Shown here piece by piece: positions 1 to 9,426 of a stretch of DNA of 64,000 bases. Location of the stretch: contig NZ_CP097263.1 of NCBI RefSeq assembly GCF_028622115.1, forward strand, positions 1,922,001 through 1,986,000, read 5' to 3'. The stretch is from Kutzneria chonburiensis (GTDB lineage Bacteria > Actinomycetota > Actinomycetes > Mycobacteriales > Pseudonocardiaceae). The notes under the pieces were generated by a model, which had not been told where the DNA came from, searched no databases, and was given only the letters and a program-made list of their open reading frames with translations. Every line of letters starts with the position of its first letter. The stretch's first letter is position 1. A program made the translations under genes and the position numbers.

Positions 1-96
1 CACGTCCACCGGCTCGCCCCGGACGGCCTCCTCGAACGCGGAGAACCGGTCGCCGATCGCCCCGGCGAAGTTCGCGATCCGGATGGGACGCGCCAT
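1..96 (-). CDS. AtuA-like acyclic terpene utilisation protein, N-terminal part
   Basis: Only the first 32 codons are inside the window; the rest lies beyond base 1. The start is the ATG at 96-94, preceded by a good GGAGG ribosome site in the reverse strand about eight bases away. The N-terminus reads MARPIRIANFAGAIGDRF, which matches the conserved opening of the AtuA / DUF1446 family (RP-R-IAN-SG-GDR). Family members are linked to acyclic terpene or acyl-CoA catabolism. It lies 21 bases downstream of the large regulator on the same strand and could be co-transcribed. The family call rests on a short stretch only. Confidence 0.6.
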   Translation of the reverse strand, partial: MARPIRIANFAGAIGDRFSAFEEAVRGEPVDV

Positions 97-117
97 GGTC
101 GCTGCCTCCAGAAATGG

Positions 118-2346
118 TCAGCTGGGAACGGTTTCGGTCGTGCGGAGGTGGCGGCGAAGGCGCTCGGCCTCCTCGTTCCGGTGCTGGGCATGGTAGAGCT
201 CGATGGCCTCGGACCACACGCCGTGCGCCTCGGCGAGCTGGTTCAGGGCGTGGTGGGGATGGCCGAGCGCCTCCAACGTGCTGGCGAGCTGATAGAGGTC
301 GCCGACGGTACGAAGCAACGCGACCGACTGCCGGTAGTGCTCGATGGCGTCGGCATGACGGCCGAGGTGGTGGTCGATGTAGCCGAGGCTGTCCAGGACA
401 ACGGCTTCGCTGTCCTGGTCGTGCAGACGTCGTTGCAGCGTCAGGGCTTGCTGGCAGTACTCCCACGCCTGGTCGAAGTCGCCGAGCTTGGCGGCGTACC
501 ACCCGACCGAGTTGAGCGCGTCGGCCTCCCACTCCAGGGCGTGCAGGTCCTGGTAGATCCGCAGCGCCTGGACGGCATGCCGGTACGCCTGCCGATCCTG
601 CCCGGCCCGGCCCAGCACATACGTGAACATCTGATGCACGTTGGCCAGTTCCTCAGGTCTCCCACGGCCTTCCGCGAGGGCGAGGGCCTGCTGGAGGTGA
701 TCCAACGCCGCCGTCGGCCGGCCGTCCCGGACCAGCGCCAGTGCCACCAGGCGGCGGGTTTCGATGCGCGCCGAGGTGTCGCCGAGCCGTTCGGCCGCGG
801 CGAGGCCGAGTTCCGTGACGGCGATGTCGTCCACGAGATAGCTGCGTCGGTAGTGGAAACGGTTCACGCTCCACGCCAACTGCCACACCACATCGTCCCA
901 GCCGGCGGTGACGGCCGAGCGCTGGACGGCGAGCAGACACGCGTGCTCGGCGGCGAACCACGCCATGACGGCGTTGTCGTCCTTCAACGCGACGGGAACG
1001 ACATCGGACGGCGGCAGGCTGATCGGATGCCGCTTGGGGGCCAGCTGCCGGTCGCCGGCGAACGCGGTGTGGAGGTAGAACTCGGCCAGCCGGCGTAACG
1101 CGGCGTCCCGGTCGTCGGCCGACAGACAGCAGTCGGCCTGCTCGATGGCGAGCTCGCGAACGAGGTCGTGCATCGAGTACCGGTCGGCCGGCTGTCGATC
1201 GATCAGCGAGGATTCCTCCAACTCGCGCAACACCTTCCGCAGCCGAGCCGGCGGAAGACCGGTCAGGGTGGTCGCGGCCGGCACACCGATGTCCGGACCG
1301 GGCGCGATGCCCAACAGCGCGAACACCGTGCGTTGCCCGGTGCTCAGGGTCCGCATCGACCACGACAGCACCGACGGCACGCTGGCCGCCGGATCGTCGT
1401 CGTCCAACGCGGTCAGGCCGGATTCCCGCAGTTCAGCGGCGAACTCGGCCAGCGGGATGCGCGGGCGGGTCTGGGCCCGGCCGGCCACGATGGCCAAAGC
1501 CAGGGGATACCGTCCGCACAACGCGATCAGCTGCGCCACCGCATCGGGTTCGGCGGCAACACGCGGCTCGCCCAGTCGCAACGTCAGCAGCGCGGAGGCG
1601 TCGTTCTCGTCCAGGGTCCCCAGCGGCAGGTGGTACGCGCCGTGCCGGAGCACCAGTGCCGTGAGGGTCCGCCGGCTGGTCGCCAGCACGGTGCAGGTCG
1701 GCGTGCCGGGCAGTAGCGGTACGACCTGGTCGGCGGTGGCGGCGTTGTCGAGGACGACCAGCATTCGCCGACCGGCGACCAGACTCCGGTACAGGGTGAT
1801 CTGACCGTCCAGGGTCGTCGGCAGTCGGCCGTCGTCGACGCCGAATGCGTCGAGGAAGCCGCGCACCGCGGTCGACGCGTCCAGGGGTTCGTGGTCGGGA
1901 CTGAACCCCTGGAGATCGACGAACAACTGGCCGTCCGGGAAGCGGTCGGCGTGTGTGTGGGCCCAGTGCAAGGCCAGCCAGGTCTTGCCGATGCCGCCGG
2001 AACCGACGACGACCCGGATCTCGCTGTCGCCGGCCCGGTCCAGCGCGGTGAGCTCGGCGTCACGACCGGCGAACCCGGGCGACGGCGACGGCAGCTGCCG
2101 GATCGCCCGGCTCGGCGGCGGCTCCTCGGCCGTGCCCAATCCGGCCAACTGCTCACGTTCGTGCGGCGTCAGCCCCAGCGCATCGGCCAGTTGGCGCAGC
2201 GACGCACGCCGGGGATTGCTGCGGGTTCCGTTCTCCAGCCCGCGGATCGTCCGGGTCGAGACGCCCGACAGGTCGGCCAGCGACTCCTGGGTGAGGCCGG
2301 CGCGCAGACGGAAGTGCTTGAGCATCGTGTCGTACTGCTCGACCAC
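118..2346 (-). CDS. XRE-type HTH / NB-ARC ATPase / TPR transcriptional regulator
   Basis: A cytoplasmic regulator of about 742 residues. An XRE helix-turn-helix occupies roughly residues 8-62 (RLRAGLTQESLADLSGVSTR). An NB-ARC/STAND ATPase follows, with a Walker A motif GSGGIGKT at 115-122 and a Walker B-like LVVLDN further on. The C-terminal third is made of tetratricopeptide repeats. This is the AfsR/SARP-like layout without the SARP activation domain, common in actinomycete secondary-metabolism and signalling loci. I chose the GTG at 2346 because GGAGG sits five bases upstream; the ATG at 2325 (MLKHF) is an alternative. An upstream extension to 2616 is open but has no ribosome site and runs across the neighbouring operator. 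The target is unknown; the AtuA-like gene downstream is a candidate. Confidence 0.85.
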   Translation of the reverse strand: MVEQYDTMLKHFRLRAGLTQESLADLSGVSTRTIRGLENGTRSNPRRASLRQLADALGLTPHEREQLAGLGTAEEPPPSRAIRQLPSPSPGFAGRDAELTALDRAGDSEIRVVVGSGGIGKTWLALHWAHTHADRFPDGQLFVDLQGFSPDHEPLDASTAVRGFLDAFGVDDGRLPTTLDGQITLYRSLVAGRRMLVVLDNAATADQVVPLLPGTPTCTVLATSRRTLTALVLRHGAYHLPLGTLDENDASALLTLRLGEPRVAAEPDAVAQLIALCGRYPLALAIVAGRAQTRPRIPLAEFAAELRESGLTALDDDDPAASVPSVLSWSMRTLSTGQRTVFALLGIAPGPDIGVPAATTLTGLPPARLRKVLRELEESSLIDRQPADRYSMHDLVRELAIEQADCCLSADDRDAALRRLAEFYLHTAFAGDRQLAPKRHPISLPPSDVVPVALKDDNAVMAWFAAEHACLLAVQRSAVTAGWDDVVWQLAWSVNRFHYRRSYLVDDIAVTELGLAAAERLGDTSARIETRRLVALALVRDGRPTAALDHLQQALALAEGRGRPEELANVHQMFTYVLGRAGQDRQAYRHAVQALRIYQDLHALEWEADALNSVGWYAAKLGDFDQAWEYCQQALTLQRRLHDQDSEAVVLDSLGYIDHHLGRHADAIEHYRQSVALLRTVGDLYQLASTLEALGHPHHALNQLAEAHGVWSEAIELYHAQHRNEEAERLRRHLRTTETVPS

Positions 2347-2469
2347 TCCGGCCTCCACCGTCCGTACCGCTACGGGTGCCGACAGTAGCGTCCGGCCGGC
2401 ACCATGTGTCCGGTTCGTGGCCGGGTGCGCCCAAGAGAGCAATGGTGCTTGCCCATTGCCGTGTCGGCT

Positions 2470-2494
2470 AGTACTTTCCTGGTAGGAAAGTACT
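2470..2494. promoter_or_regulatory. Perfect 10-bp inverted repeat operator upstream of membrane/HTH gene pair
   Basis: AGTACTTTCC at 2470-2479 is exactly mirrored by GGAAAGTACT at 2485-2494, with a five-base spacer TGGTA. It ends 14 bases before the ATG at 2509, so a bound protein would block the promoter or the ribosome site. The second gene of the pair is a winged-helix regulator, so autoregulation is the natural reading. That reading is inference; the symmetry is seen directly. Confidence 0.65.
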
Positions 2495-2508
2495 GTCGGG
2501 GAGGGAAC

Positions 2509-2988
2509 ATGGAAGTCGAGCCGGAAGACGCCGCGCGGGCCCTGGACGAGATCCGCCTGCGGCGGGAGCAGGTGCTCACGCGGAAGGTCATTCCCGCCTG
2601 GCACTGGTGGGGGCACGCGGCGCTGATCGTGATGCTCTCGGCGTGCATCGAGACCGGTGGCGTCTTCGTCTGGGTCGGTGTCGGCGTGTTCATGGCCGTC
2701 GGGCTGGCCATCGACCTGCCGGTGCGCCGCCGGGCCCGCGCCGCCGCGCCCCGCCGCAGCCTGGCCGGCCCCGGTTCCGGCTGGCGAACGCTGCTCGCGC
2801 TGTTGACGTTCCTGGTGGTCGTGCTGGGGGTGTGCCTGGCGACCGGGCTCACCCTCAAGGCGTTCGGCGTGCCCTATCCGGGGACGATCGCCGCCACCGT
2901 CGGCGCGCTGGTGTTCGCGGTGGCCGGGCAGCTGCTCGTGCGCTACGAGCAGACGATGCTGGTGCGGCTGTCCAGGGGGCGCGGATGA
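2509..2988 (+). CDS. Small integral membrane protein paired with a winged-helix regulator
   Basis: About 159 residues. The first 35 residues are charged and cytoplasmic-looking. Two hydrophobic segments follow (from HWWGHAALIVML and on to AVGLAIDL), then a basic loop (VRRRARAAAPRR), then two more (from LLALLTFLVVVLG to GALVFAVAGQLLV), giving four membrane helices. The start is the ATG at 2509 behind a GGGGAGGG ribosome site; longer frames upstream run through the inverted repeat and have no ribosome site. Its stop overlaps the start of the next gene by four bases (ATGA), so translation is probably coupled. I do not recognise a function. Membrane protein plus small wHTH pairs of this type are common in actinobacteria. 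Confidence 0.75.
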   Translation: MEVEPEDAARALDEIRLRREQVLTRKVIPAWHWWGHAALIVMLSACIETGGVFVWVGVGVFMAVGLAIDLPVRRRARAAAPRRSLAGPGSGWRTLLALLTFLVVVLGVCLATGLTLKAFGVPYPGTIAATVGALVFAVAGQLLVRYEQTMLVRLSRGRG

Positions 2989-3338
2989 CGCCGCGGTTCG
3001 ACGAACTGATCCACGCCCCCACGCGGTTGTCGCTGGTCGCCTTCCTGGCCGCGACCGGCTGGGCCGACTTCGCCGTGCTGCGCGACAGCGTGGGACTGTC
3101 CGACTCCGCCTTGTCCAAGCAGCTCACAACGCTGGAGCAGGCCGGCTACGTGGAGATCCGCAAGGCCTTCGTCGGGAAGCGGCCGCGTACGTCGGCCCGG
3201 CTCACCCCGGACGGCCGGACCGCCTTCGACCAGCATGTGCTGGCCCTCCAGGAGATCGTCGCCGGGGCGGGCGCGTCGGTAGTCCCGCCGGGTCAGTCCC
3301 GCAGCGCCGGCACGGTCACGCCGGCCAGCTCCGAGTAG
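2985..3338 (+). CDS. Winged-helix (MarR/ArsR-like) transcriptional regulator
   Basis: About 117 residues. The region LSLVAFLAATGWADFAVLRDSVGLSDSALSK through the following wing (GYVEIRKAF and RPRTSARLTPDGR) has the pattern of small winged-helix regulators of the COG1846 type. It overlaps the upstream membrane-protein gene by four bases and probably acts with it, perhaps binding the inverted repeat at 2470-2494. Its 3' end overlaps the oppositely oriented MBL-fold gene by 46 bases, so the two transcripts would be complementary at their tails. Ligand and regulon are unknown. Confidence 0.8.
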   Translation: MTPRFDELIHAPTRLSLVAFLAATGWADFAVLRDSVGLSDSALSKQLTTLEQAGYVEIRKAFVGKRPRTSARLTPDGRTAFDQHVLALQEIVAGAGASVVPPGQSRSAGTVTPASSE

Positions 3339-4948
3339 ATGATGAACTTGAACGGGGCCAGCGCCTGGTTGCGTTCGACCAGCCGCAGCAGGGTTTCCTG
3401 GCGCAGCTCGGCGATCGTCGTGCTGGCGGGGTTGGTACGCAGGGCGAGGTCGGCCAGGCGCAGGGCCGGCGGCAGGTCGTCACGGTCGAGCAGGTCGCGG
3501 ATGACCCGGGTGTAGACGCTTTCGTCGCCGCCGGTCAGCAGGTCGAGCACCGCCGCCCACGCGGACGGCGTGACCGGGTCGATGCTGTCGAGGTCGGGCT
3601 GCCAGTAGCCGGTGCGCTGCCGGTGGACCCGACGGATCATGTTGTCCCGCATGATGAGGTACGGCAGCACGACGTCCGGGTTGTCCCGTAGCACCGCCGG
3701 CAGGTGGTTGCGGTCGAGCATGTCGAACACCGTCGCGCCGGCCCGGATGTCGGCCCGGATCACCTGGTAGAGGTCGTCGAAGGCGATACGCAGCGCGGGA
3801 ATCACGCCGACGGTGAAGTTGGCCGTCAGCGTGGGGTGCCCGTGGATGAGCAGGCGTGGCCCCAGATCCTCGACGGTGCGCAGCGTGTCGATCAGGCCCT
3901 CTGCGGAGCCCTCGGCGAAGAACGGCGCGCCGAGATACGGCATCAGCACGTCACCGACGAACGTGACTCCGCGCTCGGGCACGTCGACCAGCAGCGCGTC
4001 ATCGGTCTCGCCGCCGTGCACCGGAATCAGGTGGAAGTCGACACCGCCGATGGTCACCGTCTCGGGCTCGGTGACGAGGTGGTCCGGCGCGGCCTGCACA
4101 CGGTGCTCGGCGCCGGCCGGCATGAATCGCTTCCACAGCAAGGGAACGTCGTTCTGGTGCTCGATCTCCTCGGCCAGACCGGACTGGGCGATCACCTGGA
4201 CACCGTGTCCCAGCAACGCGTTCAGGCCGCCGACGTGGTCGAAGTGCCCGTGCGTGATGATCACGTGGCTGAGCGGCAGCGCCGTGTGGGCCGCGACCGC
4301 CTGCAACGCCGCCCGCGCGTTGTCCTCGGTGCTGCCCGCGTCGATCGCGACCAGTGAGCTGTCCGTTGCCACGAAGGCGATATCGGCGAAGTCGTAGCCC
4401 TGGGCCACGAAGACCCGGTCGGCGAACTCGCGCACCGCCGGCGGCGTGAACCGGAAGCCGTCCGCTTCGGTCATCCAGTAGTCGATGGTCAGCTCGGGCA
4501 GGTCCGATTCAGCCGTCAGACCGACCTTGCGCAGCGCCGTCGCCGAATCCTCGGTCCGGCCGGCCACTCGGTAGGCGTTGCCCACCGCACGCAGGGCGGC
4601 GCGGCGCAGGCCGATCGGGAAGTCGTGCAGTGCCGTCACGAATTCGAGATCGGCGATGGCGTCGTCGGTGCGGCCGAGCTGCACCGGCAGCTGGGTCAGG
4701 ACCAGGCCACGGAAGTAGTTGGGCAGGCCGGGGCCGGCGGCCACGGCCTTGTCGAGCTTGTCCAGCGCGTCGGCCAGCCGGCCGTCCATCAGCCTGGCCT
4801 GGAAGAGCCCGGCGGCGGCGAGCAGTAACGGGTCCCCGGGCCGTTGGCCGGACAGCTCGGCGAAGAGCTCGTACGCCTCGTCGTCGCGGCGGGCCGCCGC
4901 GAGCTGGCCGATGAGGGCGAGCACCGTGCGGGGGAGGGAGTGGGCCAC
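3293..4948 (-). CDS. TPR-containing MBL-fold metallohydrolase (alkyl-sulfatase-like)
   Basis: About 551 residues with no signal peptide. The N-terminal 150 residues are TPR-like helices. A metallo-beta-lactamase domain follows, with the zinc motif THGHFDH at 232-238, a later HGGETDD histidine and a GDVLMPYLG aspartate site. The C-terminal part resembles the dimerisation region of alkyl-sulfatase-type hydrolases. The only in-frame start is the GTG at 4948, which has no clear ribosome site because a TGA lies just upstream. An ATG at 5010 in another frame has an AAAGG site and opens a plausible N-terminus (MTSKPRVARFSSVEALTAA). One missing base near 4955 would join the two, so the true start may be 5010. 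The gene is divergent from an HxlR regulator, a likely controller. Confidence 0.75.
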   Translation of the reverse strand: MAHSLPRTVLALIGQLAAARRDDEAYELFAELSGQRPGDPLLLAAAGLFQARLMDGRLADALDKLDKAVAAGPGLPNYFRGLVLTQLPVQLGRTDDAIADLEFVTALHDFPIGLRRAALRAVGNAYRVAGRTEDSATALRKVGLTAESDLPELTIDYWMTEADGFRFTPPAVREFADRVFVAQGYDFADIAFVATDSSLVAIDAGSTEDNARAALQAVAAHTALPLSHVIITHGHFDHVGGLNALLGHGVQVIAQSGLAEEIEHQNDVPLLWKRFMPAGAEHRVQAAPDHLVTEPETVTIGGVDFHLIPVHGGETDDALLVDVPERGVTFVGDVLMPYLGAPFFAEGSAEGLIDTLRTVEDLGPRLLIHGHPTLTANFTVGVIPALRIAFDDLYQVIRADIRAGATVFDMLDRNHLPAVLRDNPDVVLPYLIMRDNMIRRVHRQRTGYWQPDLDSIDPVTPSAWAAVLDLLTGGDESVYTRVIRDLLDRDDLPPALRLADLALRTNPASTTIAELRQETLLRLVERNQALAPFKFIIYSELAGVTVPALRD

Positions 4949-5109
4949 CGGATGGCGGCCGTCAGGGCTTCAACCGAGGAAAACCGGGCTACACGAGGCT
5001 TGCTGGTCATCGTCAGGGCCTTTCGTGGTGGGTTCGTGGTTGAAGACTACACACACATGGTTGATTTTTTCTACTTGGTGATTGAGTTCCTGACCCTTAC
5101 CCTGGTGGC

Positions 5110-5769
5110 ATGCGCAGCTACGGCCACTTCTGCTCGGTCGCCCGGGCCCTCGACGTCGTCGGCGACCGCTGGACCCTGCTGATCGTGCGCGAGCTGCTGC
5201 TCCAGGGCCCGTGCCGGTTCACCGACCTGCGCAACGGCCTGCCGGGAATCGCGCCGAACCTGCTGTCCACCCGGCTCAAGGAGCTCGAGGCGGCCGGGCT
5301 GATCACCCGCGAGGACGCGCCGCCGCCGATCGCCACCGTCCTCTACACGCTGAGCGAGACCGGCCAGGCGCTGGCGCCGACGTTGAAGGCGCTCGGGCAG
5401 TGGGGGCTGCGGTTCATGGCCGAGGAACGGCCGGAGGACGCGTTTCGGGCGCAGTGGCTGGCCTACGCCCCGGAATGGTTCACGGTGGACGCTGGCGGGC
5501 CGCCCGCGGTCATCCAGCTCGTGGCCGGTGGCGAAGCGGCCGTGATCGAACTGGGCGACGGCGAGGTCCGCACGCGGGTCGGTCGCGCCACCGAGCCCGA
5601 CCTCGTCCTGGACGGGCCGCCGCGAGCCGTGCTCGGCCTGCTCAACGGGCTCATCGGTGTCGAGGTCGCCGAGCAGCTCGGCCTGGTCGCCACCGGCCGC
5701 CGTGAGCTGCTCGGCCGCCTGCGGCCGATCGCCTCAGTTGACGCCGAAGGTGACGGTGATCAGCCGTAG
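5110..5769 (+). CDS. HxlR-family winged-helix regulator with C-terminal SCP2-like domain
   Basis: About 219 residues. The first 100 residues carry the HxlR signature: an early cysteine (YGHFCSVARALDVVGDRW), TLLIVRELL, then RFTDLRNGLPGIAPNLLSTRLKEL and the wing. The C-terminal 110 residues (from about EWFTVDAGG) look like an SCP2/sterol-carrier sensor domain, a known fusion in actinobacterial HxlR proteins. It is transcribed away from the MBL-fold hydrolase, with about 160 bases between them, and probably represses that gene in response to an organic or reactive ligand. Its 3' end overlaps the GH3-like gene tail-to-tail by about 36 bases if the latter is read through its frameshift. Confidence 0.88.
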   Translation: MRSYGHFCSVARALDVVGDRWTLLIVRELLLQGPCRFTDLRNGLPGIAPNLLSTRLKELEAAGLITREDAPPPIATVLYTLSETGQALAPTLKALGQWGLRFMAEERPEDAFRAQWLAYAPEWFTVDAGGPPAVIQLVAGGEAAVIELGDGEVRTRVGRATEPDLVLDGPPRAVLGLLNGLIGVEVAEQLGLVATGRRELLGRLRPIASVDAEGDGDQP

Positions 5770-8258
5770 CCCGGTGCCGTCGAACGTGACGTACAGGTCG
5801 CATTTCTCCTTGAGCGGGGCCAACTTCGCCGTGATCACCGCGGCCCGTGAGTCCGGCTGGACCGTGATGGAGGAGAGCAGGGGGCCGTCCACGGCGTCGG
5901 CGTGCAGGTGCACAGTGACGGGCTGGTCGCCGACGTGGGCCGCGACCAGCCCCAGGATCGCACTCCGGTGGTGTCACAGCGAAGGAAGCCGAGCCAGGCG
6001 CCCGGCCGCGTCGGCCACATCACCGGGCACGCCCGGTCGTCGGTGTCCACGACGACGACACCGGCCGACAGGTCCGCCGTGCTCGCGCGAACTCCGCCCT
6101 CGGCCAGCTTGCGGCCGCGAAGTGTGGTGCCGTGCACGGTGATCGTGGCCGTGCCGACGAAATCGTCGGACGAGCGGCCGACGCACACCTCGTGGGTGCC
6201 GGTCTCCACCACCCAGCGCTGATCGACGACGTCCCAGAAGGCGAGGTCGGAGGCCCGCAACAGGAAGTGCACCGTGCGGCTGGACTGCGGCGCCAGGGTG
6301 ATCTTCTGGAAGTCGCGGAGTTGCTTGTGCGGCTGGGGGACCGCGGAATCGAGTTGGCGCGTGTAGAGCTGCACGACCTCGGCGCACTCGCGGAAACCGG
6401 TGTTGCGCACCGGAACCGAGATCACGATCTCCTGGTCGTCGGTGAGTGTCGTGCCGCTGAGCCGTGGTTGGCCGTACTCGAAGGTGGTGTACGTGAGGCC
6501 GTGTCCGAAGGGGTACAACGGCTTGCTGTCGGTGTACATGTAGGTCCACCCGCCGGCAACGGCGTCGCGGTCCGGCTCGGCTGTGACGTCTTCGTCGCTG
6601 CGATACCAGGTCTGCGGCAGCCGGCCCGACGGAGCCTGCTCGCCGAACAGGATCTCGACCAGCGCGGCGCTCGTCGTCCGTCCACTCGGGACGGACCAGA
6701 GGATCGCCGGCACGTAGTCGTCTTCCCAGGCCAGCGCATAGGGCTGCGGACTGAGCACCGCCAGCACGCTGTTCGCGTTGGCGGCGCGGACTTCTCGGAT
6801 GAGACGGTGCTGCTGGGCGGGCAACGCCATGCTCTTGCGCAGCCGACCCCGGTTGTCGTCCGCCGCCGGGTTGTCGCCGACGGCCAGCACGACGATGTCG
6901 ACGTTGCGGGCGAGTTCGGCCGCGTGCGCAGCACCGTCCACAATGGTCTCCCATCGCAGCGGAGTGGCCCGGGAACGGTCGGTCGTGGTGGAAATGCCGT
7001 GGTCGGACCGGTCCATCGTGAGATAGACGCCGGCCGACACGTCGCCGGCCAGCAGCGTGCCGTCGGGCTGTAGCTCGGCGGTCATGTGCAGGTCGCCGGC
7101 CTGCAACGTGAAGCGGCCGGGCTGCCACTCGGTCATCTCCAGCTCGATGTCGAGCCGTACGTCGGTGTCGGCGGCGGTCAGCCGCACCCGGTCGGCGCCG
7201 GTGCCGTGACGGACCACGTCGACGCGCTTCTCCAGTTCCTCGACGAGTTCGGCGCCTTGCGGACCGAGCACGGCGACGCGGAGACCGGGGCTCGTGAGCA
7301 GTGGCAGCAGACCGTCGTTGCGCAGCAACACGATCGACTCTCGGGCCGCCTGCCGGGCCAGCCTCCGGTGCGCACGCCGATCGACCCGGGTCTCGTCGCC
7401 GGGGCCCAGTCGTTGGCGCAGCGTCAGGATTCGGCGCGCGGCAAGGGAAAGCCGCTGGTTCGGCACCGTGCCGACGCGGTGGCCCTCGGCCAGCTCCGCG
7501 CGGACGTCCCAGGGCCCGAGGAAGCCGTCCACGTCCATCCGCAGTGTCTGCACCGCCGCACCCCGGGCCGGCGGCGTCTTGGCCTCGAACCACACCACGG
7601 CGTTGTCGCCGCTCCACGTCCGGACGACCTCGCTCACCAGGAACGCCGCCATCGCGGGCGCACGGCCGAAGCGTTCCAGCGACAGCACCGCGCCGACCGC
7701 GCCGCCGAGCTCGAAGCACGCCCGGTAGACGGTCAGCTGGTGCTCGTGGGTCAGCCGCAGGTTGAACGACTCGCGGGGATTGGTGTCCGCGTTCTCACCC
7801 CACCACATGACCGGCGCGGTGCGCAGTTGCTCGTCGTCCGGCCCGCGCAGGCCGGCCGTGTGCAGGGCGGCGAGCTTGGCGCACAGCAGGGGGTCCTCGG
7901 CGTAACGGTGCTCGTTGCGGCCCAGCCGGGGATCCTCCAGCGGGACCGGCGCCGGCATCTCCCGGACGGGTCCCGCGCCGGCCGCGCGGATCTCGTCGGC
8001 CACGGCCGCCCCGACCTGGAATGCCAGGTGCGGATTCCAGCTGCTGCCAAGCCCGAGTGGTGGCGGGAAAACCGTCGAGACGTCCTCGGTGACCGCGTGC
8101 ACGGTGAAATCCGTCTCGGGAAGACGCAGTCGCGGTACGGCCGGCTGGGCCGGTCCGAACAATTCGATCTTGTCGGCGGGACTCAATCGAGTCAGTTCGC
8201 GTTCGACGGTTCGACGATCTGCGGTCGGATCGTCGTGAAGCACGCGTGCGGATCGCAC
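5734..8258 (-). CDS. Catalytically degenerate GH3-family protein with 3' frameshift
   Basis: The fold is glycoside hydrolase family 3: LGRNEHRYAEDP, RESIVLLRNDGLLPL, the second alpha/beta domain (VDIVVLAVGDNP), GRLPQTWYRSDED, LYPFGHGLTYTTF and a fibronectin-III end. The catalytic machinery is missing. Where active GH3 enzymes have a KH motif this one reads MWWGEN (residues 151-156), and where the nucleophile SD should follow VV it reads VVWFEA (221-226). It may be a pseudo-enzyme or a sugar-binding protein. The GTG at 8258 follows a GGGGG ribosome site. The frame breaks between about 5955 and 5990: a minus-one shift restores a sensible C-terminus (VHLHADAVDGPLLSSITVQ) ending at 5734, whereas the uncorrected frame ends in nonsense at 5835. 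There is no signal peptide. It is divergent from the GH12 gene. Confidence 0.8.
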
Positions 8259-8354
8259 CGCTACCCCCAATGCTGCGCCGCCGCCCCGATCGGACGGCCG
8301 CCTTCGATCATGTGGAGCAGCAGTGTTTACGCTGGACGCGGCGCGGTCAAGACC

Positions 8355-8684
8355 GTCGAACATCGAATGTGTCGAATTCTCATGTTTTCCCCCATAGGCA
8401 CGAACCCGCAGGTCATCGGGTCACTGATGGTCAAGTCGGCGGCCGTCCGGTCGGGTGACGGGCGCGATGGAGTGGATCGGGACGCGGGTGAAGAATCGGC
8501 ACCGTCGAATCTTCGACTCGTCGTACTACGTTTCTTTTGTCGAATTGCCGTCGAAGGCGCAGGTCGGTGCCGACCGGTCGGATCGGCCCTGTTCAGCTGT
8601 GAAACGTCGGTTCTTGACCGGTCGGCAATTGGCCTGCGACAGTGCAACCGGTCGGCGGCATTCTCCCTGGTGAAGAAATTCGAC
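8355..8684. promoter_or_regulatory. Cluster of GTCGAA motifs in the GH3/GH12 intergenic region
   Basis: The 469-base gap 8259-8727 holds no gene. It contains GTCGAA seven times counting both orientations: 8355, 8371, 8504, 8512 (reverse), 8539, 8550 and 8679 (reverse). The copies at 8504-8517 form an inverted repeat with a two-base spacer; those at 8539 and 8550 form a direct repeat one helical turn apart. Chance would give well under one copy. The 17-base stretch 8539-8555 recurs exactly at 29012-29028 before the ROK gene. A multi-site operator region for both divergent genes is the likely role. Confidence 0.5.
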
Positions 8685-8727
8685 GGCCGCCATCTGTGCA
8701 ACGTCGCCCAGAAGGGAAAGTCTTTTC

Positions 8728-9420
8728 ATGCGCACAATCCTGCGATTCGCCCTGCCCGTCGTGGCCGCGGCCGCCGCCGTGGTGCTGACCGCGACCTCGG
8801 CCCAGGCCGCCACCTGGTCCTCGTCCGACAAGTTCGGGTCGTGGTCCAACGGCGGATACACCATCAGCAACGACGTCTGGGGCGGCGGCGCCGGCCCGCA
8901 GACGATCTGGGCCAACTCGTACAGCAACTGGGGAGTGTCGTCCAACCAGCCGAACACCGGCGGCGTGAAGTCCTATCCGCACTCGGGACGGGCCATCAAC
9001 CGGACGCTGAGCAGCATCGGCAGTGTGACCAGTTCCTTCAACGTGTCGGTGCCGGGCGCGGGCGCCTATGAGACGGCCTACGACATCTGGGCCAACAACA
9101 ACGCCTACGAGATCATGCTGTGGATGAACAAGACCGGCGCGGTCGGGCCGATCGGCAGCCTCCAGACCACGGTGTCGGTCGGCGGCCACACCTGGGACGT
9201 CTACAAGGGGTCCAACGGCTCCAACGCGGTGTTCTCGTTCCTGCGGCACGGCAACACCAGCTCCGGCTCGGTGGACATCAAGGCGGTGCTGAACTGGATC
9301 AAGTCGAAGGGCTGGTTCGGCGATGTCACGCTGGGCGACGTCCAGTTCGGCTTCGAGATCACCTCCACCGGAACCTCGCGGAGCTTCACCTCCAACAGCT
9401 TCTCGGTGCACTCCTCCTGA
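8728..9420 (+). CDS. Secreted GH12 endo-beta-1,4-glucanase / xyloglucanase
   Basis: About 230 residues. A Sec signal peptide (MRTILRFALPVV...SAQA, cut near residue 27) precedes a single GH12 beta-jelly-roll domain. The nucleophile glutamate is in EIMLW (E128) and the acid/base glutamate in FGFEIT (E210). No carbohydrate-binding module is present. GH12 enzymes cut beta-1,4-glucan, beta-glucan or xyloglucan; the xyloglucan-type enzymes elsewhere in this window make xyloglucan plausible, but specificity cannot be read from sequence. The start follows an AAGGGAAAG ribosome region. A strong hairpin lies just after the stop. Confidence 0.92.
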   Translation: MRTILRFALPVVAAAAAVVLTATSAQAATWSSSDKFGSWSNGGYTISNDVWGGGAGPQTIWANSYSNWGVSSNQPNTGGVKSYPHSGRAINRTLSSIGSVTSSFNVSVPGAGAYETAYDIWANNNAYEIMLWMNKTGAVGPIGSLQTTVSVGGHTWDVYKGSNGSNAVFSFLRHGNTSSGSVDIKAVLNWIKSKGWFGDVTLGDVQFGFEITSTGTSRSFTSNSFSVHSS

Positions 9421-9426
9421 CTGGGG

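Noticed and set aside
7086-9071. A 661-codon plus-strand open frame opposite the GH3-like gene
   Set aside because: Its composition (rich in Arg, Gly, Val, His without any domain pattern) is that of a shadow frame in high-GC DNA, and the opposite strand encodes clear GH3 motifs.
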